In this document: one piece after another, positions 7,185-15,250 of the stretch
How positions within the stretch are numbered: position 1 is the first letter of the stretch
Layout of the letters: every line of letters begins with the position of its first letter
NCBI RefSeq assembly: GCF_016863395.1
Contig: NZ_BOOU01000068.1
Coordinates: 1 to 64,000, forward strand
Reading direction: 5' to 3'
Length of the DNA: 64,000 bases
Source of the DNA: Sphaerisporangium rufum
GTDB taxonomy: Bacteria > Actinomycetota > Actinomycetes > Streptosporangiales > Streptosporangiaceae
Notes under the pieces: generated by a model
What the model was told of the DNA's origin: nothing
Databases searched by the model: none
The model's input: only the letters and a program-made list of their open reading frames with translations
Position numbers and translations under genes: made by a program

Positions 7185-8873
7185 ATGACTCAGGGAGATA
7201 CGCCGGTCTCGGCCCGGTCGCCGGCGGCACCTCCGGCCGGCCGGCGGGCGCGGATCATCGACGTGCTGCTCGCGCTCGGCACCTGGGCCCTCTATCTGGC
7301 CGCCGCGTTCGCCCAGGACCGGATGTCGGCGGGCTCACGGTCGGCCGTGCTCGTGCTGTGCTTCACCGTGTCCTCCACGGCCCTGCTGTGGCGGCGCGGC
7401 CGGCCGCTGGCCGTCGTGGCCGTCACCGTGGCATGCGACTGCCTGGTCGTCGCGCTGACCGGCTGGAAGGGCTACGCGTTCCAGGCGATGATCGCCTTCT
7501 ACTCCGCCGGCCGGTACGGCCGTCCCCGGGCGGCCTGGGCGGCGGCGTGGGCGGCGGCGGTGTTCTACACCGCGGTGGCGGCCGTCATCGCGCTGTTCAC
7601 CGGGCCGCCGATGCGCGACACCGGTTCGCTCGGCTGGTTCGTACCGCTGCTGCTGGTCGGCGGCGGTCGCCTGCTGCTGCTGCGCGAGGAGAACGCCAGG
7701 CGCAAGCAGACGGCGCTGGCCGAGGAGATCGTCCGGACCGAGCGGCGCCGCATCGCCCGCGAGCTGCACGATGTGGTGGCGCACAACATCAGCACGATGC
7801 AGGTGCTCATCGGCGCGGCGCGTACCACCATGACCCGCGACACCGGGACCGCCGAGGCCGCGCTGCGGGACGCGGAGAACGCCGGCCGGGCCGCGCTGGC
7901 GGAGATGCGGCAACTGCTGCACGTGCTGCGCGCGGACGAGAGCACCGGTCCGGGCGGCACGGCCGGGGACGGCGGTGGCGTCCCGGCCCACCGGACCGCG
8001 GACCTGCCGGAGCTGGCCGGGCGGGCCCGGGCGGCGGGCCAGCGGGTCACCCTGGAGGTGACCGGCGAGAACCGGCCGCTGCCCACCGCGGTGGACCACG
8101 CCGTCTACCGGGTCGTCCAGGAGTCGCTGACCAACGCCCGCAAGCACGCGCCGGGCGCCGCGGTACGGGTGCGGATCGACCACCGGCCGGCCGAGATCGA
8201 GGTGGAGGTCGTCGACGGCGGTAGCGCGCGGCGTGACGGCGTACCGGCACCCGGCGGATCCACCCGGGGCCACCCGGCCGGCGGAGCCATGCCGGACGCG
8301 ACGGCCGATAGGGCCACGCCGGGTGGCGCGGCGGCGGACGGGATCGCGGCGCGCGGGAACGTACGACCGGCACCTGACGTCACGGCGCGCGGGAACGTAC
8401 CCGCCGGACCGGCACCTGACGTCACGGCGCCCAGGAACATACCCACCGGACCCGGACCCGGACCCGGACCCGGCCTCGCGGCGCGCGGGAACGGGTCCGC
8501 ACCGGGCGACGCGAGACCGGGCGACCTCACACCGGGTGCATTCGGACCCGGCCACATCGAACCCGGCGGTTCAGGACCGGGCGGTTTCGGGCTGGGCGGT
8601 TTCGGGCTGGGCGGCATGCGGGAACGGGTGACACTCTGCGGCGGCCGGCTGGCGGCCGGACCGGTACCCGGCGGGGGCTTCCGGGTGCACGCGCGCATCC
8701 CGCTGCCCGGCGACCCCCCGCCCGGTGCCGTCGCCACCTCACCCGCCGGACCGGAGCCGGGGACGGCCGAACCGGTCACCATCGAACCGGTCGCGGCGGA
8801 ACAGGTCATGAGCGAACCGGCCGCCGGCGAACCGGCCGCGAGTGAACCGGTCCGGCGGCAGGACGAGCGGTGA
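7185..8873 (+). CDS. Orphan sensor histidine kinase (HisKA_3) with repeat-expanded ATP lid
   Basis: 562-aa NarL-type membrane sensor kinase. Membrane helices span about residues 25-150. The dimerisation/phosphoacceptor H-box E-L-H-D-V-V-A-H-N places His195. The HATPase N-box E-S-L-T-N-A-R-K-H-A is near 310. After the D-G-G of the G1 region (about 345) there is a Pro/Gly/Ala-rich insertion of about 120 residues before the G2-like G-L-G-G-M-R-E-R-V at about 473-481; close relatives need only 10-20 residues there. The insertion is coded by recent repeats (see 8365-8471). The C-terminus also has a repetitive E-P-V/A tail. No response regulator gene is adjacent, although these kinases are normally followed by one. 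ATPase competence is uncertain. Confidence 0.88.
   Translation: MTQGDTPVSARSPAAPPAGRRARIIDVLLALGTWALYLAAAFAQDRMSAGSRSAVLVLCFTVSSTALLWRRGRPLAVVAVTVACDCLVVALTGWKGYAFQAMIAFYSAGRYGRPRAAWAAAWAAAVFYTAVAAVIALFTGPPMRDTGSLGWFVPLLLVGGGRLLLLREENARRKQTALAEEIVRTERRRIARELHDVVAHNISTMQVLIGAARTTMTRDTGTAEAALRDAENAGRAALAEMRQLLHVLRADESTGPGGTAGDGGGVPAHRTADLPELAGRARAAGQRVTLEVTGENRPLPTAVDHAVYRVVQESLTNARKHAPGAAVRVRIDHRPAEIEVEVVDGGSARRDGVPAPGGSTRGHPAGGAMPDATADRATPGGAAADGIAARGNVRPAPDVTARGNVPAGPAPDVTAPRNIPTGPGPGPGPGLAARGNGSAPGDARPGDLTPGAFGPGHIEPGGSGPGGFGLGGFGLGGMRERVTLCGGRLAAGPVPGGGFRVHARIPLPGDPPPGAVATSPAGPEPGTAEPVTIEPVAAEQVMSEPAAGEPAASEPVRRQDER
8365..8471 (+). repeat. 42-bp tandem duplication and GGACCC hexamers inside the kinase gene
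   Basis: A 36-base block starting GACCGGCACCTGACGTCACG at 8365 recurs at 8407 with three or four substitutions, a 42-base (14-codon) period. It is followed by four GGACCC hexamers at 8448-8471. All keep the reading frame, so the insertion grew by in-frame duplication. Confidence 0.85.
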
Positions 8874-9089
8874 CCGCGGTGCCGCCCGGACGATCCGCGC
8901 CGGCTCGGTTCCGCTGCCGGCCCTGCCGCCGGCGGGTGCCGGCGGGTACGACCGGCCGCCGGCCGCCCGGCGGGCCGGGCCGCCCTGGGACCGTGCTCCC
9001 ACCCGGCGGGTGCGGTGGTGCCGCGGTCCCGGTCGGAAACCGTCCGCCAGGCCGAGGACCGGGCCGGGCGGGCGGCGGAACCTGGATGC

Positions 9090-10994
9090 ATGGACACGAG
9101 ACGAACATCAGCGATCCGGCAGGCGGGTGCGGCGCTCGCCGCCATGATGGCCTGCGGGACGCTCCCCACGTGGACCACGGCCACCGGCCCGGCCGGCGGC
9201 TCCGTTCCGGCAGGGAACGCCCCGGTGTCGCCGCCCGGCGAAGCCCACCCCTGCGCGGCGGCGACGACGAGGTGTGACGGGCGGATCGAGGTGCCGCTGG
9301 ACCGGACGGATCCGCGGTCGGAGCGGATCACCGTGGCGTTCACCTGGCTGCCCAGGAAGGACCTCTCCCGGCCCGCCGCCGGGACCGTGCTCGCCGACCC
9401 CGGCGGGCCGGGCCCCGCACTGCCCGCGGTGCCCGCGCTGGCCGAGGCGCTCGGGCCGGTGCTCGACCGGCAGAACCTCCTGGTCGTCGAGCCACGCGGC
9501 CTCGGCCTGTCCAGCCCGCTCACCTGCCCCGACCTCGACCTGGAGCGCCCGGAGAGCGTCCGGGCGTGCGCCGGGCACCTGGGCCCGCGGGCCGCGTTCC
9601 ACACCGCCGGCCAGACCGTGGCCGATCAGGACGCGGTGCGTGCCGCGCTCGGCGTGCCGAAGGTGACGTACTACGGCATCTCCTACGGCACGCTGTCGGC
9701 CCAGGCCTACGCGGCCCGTCACCCCGAGGCGCTGGCCGGGGTGCTGCTGGACAGCGTGGTGCTCACCGGCGCGGACGGCCGGGTCGCCGATCCCGACCCG
9801 GTACGGACCGAGCACCTGGCGGTCGCCTGCGCGAGCTCGGCCGCCTGCCGGCGGCTGCCCGGAGACCCGGCCGGGACCTTCGCCCACCTGGTCGGCCGGC
9901 TGCGCGGGCAGCCGGATCCGGCGGTGCGTCCGCTGTCACTCCTGGCGCTGCTGCACAGTGTGTCGGTGCCAGTGGTCGGCCGGGAGATCAACGCGGCGGT
10001 CGCCGCGTACCTGGCCGGCGACCCGGCCCCGTTGCGCCGGCTGGCGGCGATGATCGACGGGATCCCGAGCGGGCCGGCGCGTGGCGCGGAACTGGCCGGC
10101 GTCGTCGCCCACCGGTGCGCCGACTCGTCCTTCCCGTTCGACTGGACGGCCTCGCCGGACGAGCGGCGGGCCCAGCTGGACCGCTACTACGCGACCGAAC
10201 GGCCCTACCGGCCGTTCACGCTCGGCGACCTCGGCGGTAAGGCGTCCGGGTGGCAGGAGATCTGCGCCGGCTGGCCGGCGCCGCCGGCGGACCCGCCGGT
10301 GCCGCCGGACGCCCGGCTGCGGTACGTGCCGGCGCTGGTGCTCGCCGGGGACTTCGACTCGACCACACCGGCCGAAGCCGGCCGGGTGGCGGAGCGCTTC
10401 GGAGCCACCGTTTCCCGGGTCCGTTTCGGGGGCCACAACCTGACCACCGGTCCCGCGGTGGACGGGTGCGTCCGTGCGGCGACGCGCGAGTTCCTCGCCG
10501 ATCCGGCCGCCTTCCAGGGCACGCCGCGCTGCGACCGGGCGAGCTACGCCGCCATCGGCACCTACCCGCGCGGCGCGGCGGGGCTGCGGCCGGCCCGCGT
10601 CCCCGGCCTCGACCGGCGGCAGCGGGTGACCGTCGCCGCCGCCATCGCCACCGTGCTGGACGCGGCGGCACGGCGCGACCCGCATGGTCCGATCCCGTCG
10701 TGGCTGGTGGACGAGCCAGGGCTGCGCGGCGGCCGGGTGGCGTTCGACGACCGGGCGGGCATCGTCCGGCCGGCGGACGTCGAGTACGTGACCGGTTTCG
10801 CGGTGACCGGCGAGATCGAGCTGCCGCCGCGGCCGGCCCAGGCAGGTCCGGCCACCGCCCGGCTGCAGGTGCGGGACGGCACCGGGACGCACCGGCTGGT
10901 TCTCACCTTCCCCGCCTTCCGCGCCACGCCGGACACCGCCGTCTCCGGCACCTTCGACGGCCGGGCCTTCACCGGCACGGTCGCCGGGCGGTGA
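9090..10994 (+). CDS. Secreted alpha/beta-hydrolase, S33 tripeptidyl-aminopeptidase-like
   Basis: 634-aa predicted exported peptidase of the SlpD/E and tripeptidyl-aminopeptidase type. The start at ATG 9090 is chosen because it begins a short signal peptide (M-D-T-R-R-T, then A-A-L-A-A-M-M-A-C). The Cys could be a lipobox Cys with an atypical Met at -3. The S33 core has Ser198 in G-I-S-Y-G-T, a likely Asp in A-G-D-F-D-S-T-T and a likely His in G-G-H-N-L. A family-typical cap (W-Q-E-I-C) and a C-terminal TAP-like segment with a beta-rich extension (from about residue 550) follow. It removes N-terminal peptides in known relatives. It follows the kinase by 216 bp and is probably separately transcribed. 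Confidence 0.86.
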   Translation: MDTRRTSAIRQAGAALAAMMACGTLPTWTTATGPAGGSVPAGNAPVSPPGEAHPCAAATTRCDGRIEVPLDRTDPRSERITVAFTWLPRKDLSRPAAGTVLADPGGPGPALPAVPALAEALGPVLDRQNLLVVEPRGLGLSSPLTCPDLDLERPESVRACAGHLGPRAAFHTAGQTVADQDAVRAALGVPKVTYYGISYGTLSAQAYAARHPEALAGVLLDSVVLTGADGRVADPDPVRTEHLAVACASSAACRRLPGDPAGTFAHLVGRLRGQPDPAVRPLSLLALLHSVSVPVVGREINAAVAAYLAGDPAPLRRLAAMIDGIPSGPARGAELAGVVAHRCADSSFPFDWTASPDERRAQLDRYYATERPYRPFTLGDLGGKASGWQEICAGWPAPPADPPVPPDARLRYVPALVLAGDFDSTTPAEAGRVAERFGATVSRVRFGGHNLTTGPAVDGCVRAATREFLADPAAFQGTPRCDRASYAAIGTYPRGAAGLRPARVPGLDRRQRVTVAAAIATVLDAAARRDPHGPIPSWLVDEPGLRGGRVAFDDRAGIVRPADVEYVTGFAVTGEIELPPRPAQAGPATARLQVRDGTGTHRLVLTFPAFRATPDTAVSGTFDGRAFTGTVAGR

Positions 10995-11110
10995 CCATCG
11001 CCGCACCGCGGTGGCGCACCGAGGTGCGCGAACGGGGCGGGGGGCGTACCGTCGGCGACCGGCCCCACCCCTGGCGGGTGCTGCGAGCCGCGGAGGATGA
11101 AAGGACCCTG

Positions 11111-11617
11111 ATGACCACCGAGCGTGAGGCGCCGCCGATGACGGCCGGTGAGCGGGAGACGCTGCGCGCGTTCCTCGATTTCCACCGGTCGACGCTGGCC
11201 ATGAAATGCGAGGGCCTGTCCGACGAGGAGTTGCGCCGCCGGTCCATGCCGCCGTCGGCGCTCTCGTTGCTGGGCCTGGTGCGGCACATGGCCGAGGTGG
11301 AACGAACCTGGTTCCGCCGGGTGATCGGCGGGGAGGACGTTCCGCTGGTCTGGTCCGCCGATGGCGACTACCAGGCAGCCTACGACGCGACCGGCGCCGG
11401 CTCGGCCGAGGCGTTCGCGGCTTGGCGGGCCGAGGTCGAGCGGGCGCGCGCGATCGAACGGGCGGCGGAGTCGCTGGACGTGACCGCCTACCAACCGCGC
11501 TGGCAGGAGCACGTGTCGCTGCGCCTGGTCATGCTGCACATGATCCACGAGTACGCCCGGCACAACGGCCACGCCGATCTCCTGCGGGAAGGCATCGACG
11601 GCACCGTCGGTGTCTGA
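11111..11617 (+). CDS. DinB-superfamily protein (DUF664)
   Basis: 168-aa DUF664 protein. The ATG at 11111 has AAGGA upstream; an in-frame ATG at 11138 (M-T-A-G-E) is possible. Conserved features are L-V-R-H-M-A-E-V-E-R-T-W-F near residue 60 and the C-terminal H-E-Y-A-R-H-N-G-H-A-D-L-L-R-E, whose His residues are the expected metal ligands. This family carries out thiol or metal-dependent transfer chemistry in a few studied cases; the reaction here is unknown. It converges on the LysR gene 131 bp away. Confidence 0.88.
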   Translation: MTTEREAPPMTAGERETLRAFLDFHRSTLAMKCEGLSDEELRRRSMPPSALSLLGLVRHMAEVERTWFRRVIGGEDVPLVWSADGDYQAAYDATGAGSAEAFAAWRAEVERARAIERAAESLDVTAYQPRWQEHVSLRLVMLHMIHEYARHNGHADLLREGIDGTVGV

Positions 11618-11748
11618 ACGGCGGCCTGGTGTTCAGCCGAAAAGCATGCCGATGTGGAGGGGCACACCGTGAGCCGGGTTCCCGCCGGATTCCAGGCGTT
11701 TTCCGCCATGGGCCGCGGATCGGCGGCGTGCCAAGGGTCGGCGGTCCG

Positions 11749-12693
11749 TCAGCGCGTGGTGATGCCGAGGTCGGGGTCGGGGAGCCAGCGGGCCGGGTCG
11801 CCCGGCGCGGGGAACGCGGGCGGGCGCAGCGGGCCCAGCAGCCGGGGCAGCAGCGGGCTCGGGTTACGCCGGTGCCAGACGACCGACCACGGCATCAGCG
11901 GGGTGGGCTCGACGATCGGGACGCGCCGCAGGCCGCTTCCGGCGATGTCGATGCTCATCTCGCCGAGCCCGACGGCGGTCCGTTCGGCGAGGAACTGCTC
12001 GGCGGTGTGCCGGAGGCCGATCGCGGGGGCGTTGAAGCGCAACGGGATGCCGAACCGTTCGGTGAACCGTCTCAGGTAGCCGCGCCATTCGGTGGCGCCC
12101 GCCGGGTCGGGCATGGCGATGCCGGCCGCGCGCAGGTCGGCGGGCGTCAGCGCGCTCCGGCCGGCCAGCGGGTGGTCTTCGGCGACGAAGGCGTGGATGG
12201 GTTCCAGGTGCGCCGGCCGGTGGGCGAGCTCGGCGGGCCACGGGCCGGGCAGGTCGTGCACCCGGCCGAACGCCGCGTCGATCTCCTGCCGGCGCAGCGC
12301 GGGCAGCGCCACGGCCAGGCCCTGCCGCATGCTGGACTCGACCCGCAGCGCGGGGTCGCGCTCGCTCAGCGCGCGGACGATGCGCAGCGGGGTGAACCGC
12401 TCGTCGTACACGTCGACGCGCAGCGGGTCGGCGGTGACGCGGACCGCCTGGACGGCCGCGTCGAAGGCGGCCACCGCCTCCTCGGCCCGGGGCAGCAGCC
12501 GTCGCCCGGCCGGGGTCAGCTCGACGGCGCGGGTGGTGCGGGTGAACAGCGGCGCGCCGAGCGCGTCCTCCAGGCGGCGGACCCGCTTGGACAGCGCCTG
12601 CTGGGTGAGGTAGAGGCGGGCGCTCGCCCGGCCGAAGTGCAGTTCCTCGGCGGTGACGAGGAAGGCCCGCAGCCCGGCGATGTCGGCGTCCAT
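11749..12693 (-). CDS. LysR-family transcriptional regulator
   Basis: 314-aa LTTR. The start M-D-A-D-I-A-G-L at 12693 gives the canonical N-terminal winged HTH (about 3-62) with R-L-Y-L-T-Q-Q-A-L-S-K-R-V-R-R-L-E in the recognition region. The effector-binding domain (about 90-295) follows. It is divergent from a metallo-beta-lactamase-fold hydrolase, and the 108-bp gap holds a perfect 17-bp palindrome, the usual arrangement for a LysR protein controlling itself and the divergent gene. The effector cannot be inferred. Confidence 0.92.
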   Translation of the reverse strand: MDADIAGLRAFLVTAEELHFGRASARLYLTQQALSKRVRRLEDALGAPLFTRTTRAVELTPAGRRLLPRAEEAVAAFDAAVQAVRVTADPLRVDVYDERFTPLRIVRALSERDPALRVESSMRQGLAVALPALRRQEIDAAFGRVHDLPGPWPAELAHRPAHLEPIHAFVAEDHPLAGRSALTPADLRAAGIAMPDPAGATEWRGYLRRFTERFGIPLRFNAPAIGLRHTAEQFLAERTAVGLGEMSIDIAGSGLRRVPIVEPTPLMPWSVVWHRRNPSPLLPRLLGPLRPPAFPAPGDPARWLPDPDLGITTR

Positions 12694-12709
12694 CCGTCCA
12701 GCCTGCGAA

Positions 12710-12726
12710 GACAACCAGCGGTTGTC
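12710..12726. promoter_or_regulatory. Candidate LysR operator (17-bp palindrome)
   Basis: GACAACC-AGC-GGTTGTC, a perfect dyad, 17 bases before the LysR start codon and 76 bases before the hydrolase start. Its place in the shared divergent region suggests autoregulation plus control of the hydrolase. Confidence 0.6.
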
Positions 12727-12801
12727 AAACGGGTCCGGCCGGTCGTTGGACGGGGCCCCGCCGCGGCGGGTTGGCTGGTGCGACCGTCGAAGGGAGCGTT
12801 C

Positions 12802-13500
12802 GTGGACGTCGTCGAGGTCACCCCCGGCCTGCACATGATCTTGTTGGAGTTCGGCCAGGCCTACCTGTGGGACGACGGCGGACCGCTCACCCTGGTGGAC
12901 GCCGGGATCGCCGGTTCGGGCCCGGACTTCGCCGCGGCGTTCGACCGGCTCGGCCTGCGCCGCGAGGACCTGCGGCGCGTCGTGCTCACGCACTACCACG
13001 AGGACCACGCGGGCGGGGCGGCCGAACTCGCCGCGTGGGGCGGGGTCGAGGTGCTGGCCCACCGGCTGGAGGCACCGGTGATCCGTGGCGAGGTTCCGGC
13101 CCCGCCGCCGGACTTCACCCCCGAGGAGCGTGAGTTGCACCGCAGCCTCGGCGCCCACCTGCTGCCGCCCGCGCCGCCGGTCCGGGTGGACCGCGAGCTG
13201 GACGACGGGGACGTCATCGACTTCGGCGGCGGAGCGCGGGTCGTCGCCACGCCGGGTCACACCGACGGCTCCATCGCCGTCCACCTGCCCGCGCCGGGCG
13301 TGCTGTTCACCGGGGACACGGTGGCGCATGTCAACGATGAGGCGCTGCCGGGGGTGTTCAACCGCGACCGGGAGGCGCTGCTCGGTTCGTTCCGGCGGCT
13401 CGCCGCGCTGGACGCGCGGGTCGCCTGCGTCGGTCACGGCCCGCCGGTGTTCGACGCCGGCGCGCGGCTGAGCGCGGTCGCGGCGGCGCTCCCCGGCTGA
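12802..13500 (+). CDS. MBL-fold metallo-hydrolase
   Basis: 232-aa metallo-beta-lactamase-superfamily hydrolase, GTG start preceded by AGGGAGCG. Zinc-ligand motifs are complete: H-Y-H-E-D-H at residues 64-69, G-H-T near 155, G-D-T near 173 and a C-terminal G-H-G-P. This set is typical of binuclear zinc lactonases, glyoxalase II-like enzymes and related hydrolases. The divergent LysR regulator and shared palindrome suggest induction by a small molecule, perhaps the substrate. The substrate is not identifiable. Confidence 0.9.
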   Translation: MDVVEVTPGLHMILLEFGQAYLWDDGGPLTLVDAGIAGSGPDFAAAFDRLGLRREDLRRVVLTHYHEDHAGGAAELAAWGGVEVLAHRLEAPVIRGEVPAPPPDFTPEERELHRSLGAHLLPPAPPVRVDRELDDGDVIDFGGGARVVATPGHTDGSIAVHLPAPGVLFTGDTVAHVNDEALPGVFNRDREALLGSFRRLAALDARVACVGHGPPVFDAGARLSAVAAALPG

Positions 13501-13534
13501 GCCGGGCCGCGATCGGGGCGGCCGGTTGCACATA

Positions 13535-13549
13535 TACCCCCTAGGGGTA
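13535..13549 (+). promoter_or_regulatory. CsoR-like (copper/thiol-responsive) operator
   Basis: TACCCCCTAGGGGTA: the half-sites TACCC and GGGTA flank CCTAG. This G/C-tract dyad is characteristic of CsoR/RcnR-family repressor sites. It abuts a TAATAT stretch that could be the -10 box and lies 33 bases before the start of the His-rich DUF4396 gene. No csoR gene is in the window. Confidence 0.55.
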
Positions 13550-13581
13550 ATATGGCGGTCAGCCGACCCCGAGGAGCGGAC

Positions 13582-14076
13582 ATGGACCACGGCGGACACC
13601 ACGCACCGGCCGGGCACGCCGGACAAGCCCACCAGCCGACGTCCTGGCGGATGGCGGCCCAGGCCACCCTGCACTGCCTCACCGGCTGCGCCATCGGCGA
13701 GGTGCTCGGCATGGTGATCGGCACCACCGCGGGCCTGCACAACGCGGCCACCGTCGTGCTGTCGATCGCGCTGGCCTTCGTCTTCGGCTACGCCCTGACG
13801 ATGCGCGGCGTGCTGCGCGCCGGGGTGGGGATGCGGGCCGCGCTGAAGGTCGCGCTCGCCGCCGACACGGTGTCCATCGCGATCATGGAGATCCTGGACA
13901 ACACGGTGATGGTGGCGGTGCCGGGCGCCATGGACGCCGGGCTGGGCGACGTACTGTTCTGGGGGGCGCTGGCCGGCTCGCTGCTGGTGGCCTTCCTGCT
14001 CACCACCCCGGTCAACCGATGGATGATCTCCCGCGGCCGGGGCCACGCGGTCGTGCACCAATACCACCACGGATGA
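13582..14076 (+). CDS. DUF4396 membrane protein with His-rich N-terminus
   Basis: 164-aa inner-membrane protein. The ATG at 13582 is preferred over 13552 because GAGGAGCGG precedes it. The N-terminus (M-D-H-G-G-H-H-A-P-A-G-H) is rich in His, suggesting metal binding. Four hydrophobic segments follow from about residue 30, with a conserved C-L-T-G-C-A-I-G-E in the first; this Cys-Gly-Cys-containing membrane motif is typical of DUF4396. The C-terminus ends V-V-H-Q-Y-H-H-G. A CsoR-like operator precedes it, so a copper-related role is inferred. Function is not established for the family. Confidence 0.85.
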   Translation: MDHGGHHAPAGHAGQAHQPTSWRMAAQATLHCLTGCAIGEVLGMVIGTTAGLHNAATVVLSIALAFVFGYALTMRGVLRAGVGMRAALKVALAADTVSIAIMEILDNTVMVAVPGAMDAGLGDVLFWGALAGSLLVAFLLTTPVNRWMISRGRGHAVVHQYHHG

Positions 14077-14089
14077 CCCGGCGCGGGGG

Positions 14090-14545
14090 TCAGGGCCCGC
14101 ACACGCCCCGGTAGGGCATGGGGGCGCCGTACACGACGCTGGTCGTGGTGCTGCCGAGCGCGGCGAGCTCGTCCACCACCCGTTCCAGGTGCGCCATCGA
14201 GGAGGCGGCGGCCCGGATGACGTAGCAGTCGTCGCCGGTGACCCGCAGGCATTCGATGATCTCGCGCCGCTGGGCGAGCAGGTCGTGCAGCCGCTCGTGG
14301 CGGCTGCCGGGGAACTTGAGCCGGATGACGGCGAGCACCGGCAGGCCGACCTTCGCCGGGTCGATGAACGCGTGGTACCCGGTCACCACCCCGGCGGCCT
14401 CCAGGCGGCGGAGCCGTTCGGTGGTGGCCGACGCGCTGAGGTTGATCCGGCGGCCGAGTTCGGTGAGCGGCAGCCGCGCGTCGCGCTGCAGCTCCTCGAT
14501 GATCGCCCAGTCGGTGGCGTCCAGGGTCACCTGGTCGGTCGGCAT
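14090..14545 (-). CDS. Lrp/AsnC-family transcriptional regulator
   Basis: 151-aa feast/famine regulator. The N-terminal HTH (about 5-55) contains D-W-A-I-I-E-E-L-Q-R-D-A-R and S-A-S-A-T-T-E-R-L-R-R-L-E. The C-terminal RAM/AsnC ligand-binding domain spans about 65-140 with V-T-G-D-D-C-Y-V-I-R, the segment that contacts amino-acid effectors in relatives. It converges on the DUF4396 gene with a 13-bp gap. The upstream neighbour on the same strand is a small membrane protein, not the amino-acid exporter often linked to Lrp genes. Confidence 0.93.
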   Translation of the reverse strand: MPTDQVTLDATDWAIIEELQRDARLPLTELGRRINLSASATTERLRRLEAAGVVTGYHAFIDPAKVGLPVLAVIRLKFPGSRHERLHDLLAQRREIIECLRVTGDDCYVIRAAASSMAHLERVVDELAALGSTTTSVVYGAPMPYRGVCGP

Positions 14546-14721
14546 GCCCCGAAAGATACCGGTAAATGGTCCGAAGTGCAGTTTTGCGGGTGGCAGGGAG
14601 CCCCACCCGCCCGCCGCGGGGGCCTGGCGGGGGACCTTGGCTGCGCGGCGGGCGGGATCGAGCGCGTGCGGACGGGGGCAGTACCGCACGCACTCCGGAC
14701 GGGCGGACCCGAGCTGGGGGT

Positions 14722-15150
14722 TCAGCGTCGTGGGCCCACCGCATGGCGCGCGCGCTTGACCGCCTCGGCGATGTACCCGGCGACCACGGCCGGCGGGTAC
14801 ACGATGACGGCGCGACCGAGGCCGTCCTGCAGCAGTGATTCGAAGAACGGCTCGTCGGACAGGAAGATCTGCCGCAGCACCACCACCAGCACCAGGCAGC
14901 CGGCGAACGGCACCAGCCCGGCGACCAGCGGCCGGACCAGCGCCGAGCCGCCCTGGCCGGTCGCCTCCCTGATGGCGAAGAAGATGCCGCCGATCAGGAA
15001 GAACGCGACCAGCGCCATGTTGGTGGCGCTCGCCGCGACGATGCCACGGAACGGCTGCCCCGCGTAGAGGAGCAGCATGAGGGCAAGGATCACTCCGCCC
15101 GCTATCAGCGAGGGGAGCCACGGCCATCGCCGGATCAAGTCCATGGTCAT
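14722..15150 (-). CDS. Small membrane protein of unknown function
   Basis: 142 aa with three or four hydrophobic segments (about 12-30, 38-60, 72-93 and a weaker one near 118-130). Nearby charged loops include R-E-A-T-G-Q-G-G and a Phe-rich D-E-P-F-F-E-S-L-L-Q-D. I do not recognise the family. The GTG/ATG pair M-T-M-D allows starts at 15150 or 15144. It is divergent from the TSUP transporter 100 bp away. That gap carries CTGTAG and CTACAG as an inverted pair (about 15166-15197) and two GTCTAC copies. Confidence 0.75.
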   Translation of the reverse strand: MTMDLIRRWPWLPSLIAGGVILALMLLLYAGQPFRGIVAASATNMALVAFFLIGGIFFAIREATGQGGSALVRPLVAGLVPFAGCLVLVVVLRQIFLSDEPFFESLLQDGLGRAVIVYPPAVVAGYIAEAVKRARHAVGPRR

Positions 15151-15250
15151 AGCGTAGCCGTCTATCTGTAGATTGTCTACTTATCTCTGTCTACAGGTAT
15201 CGCACTCCCCGGATAGTCGACTATTCCGATCCATTAGCTAGGTTGGCAGG

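Noticed and set aside
15160-15200. CTGTAG/CTACAG repeats as an operator
   Set aside because: The arms are short and the two GTCTAC copies make several alternative pairings; the signal is too weak for a feature.
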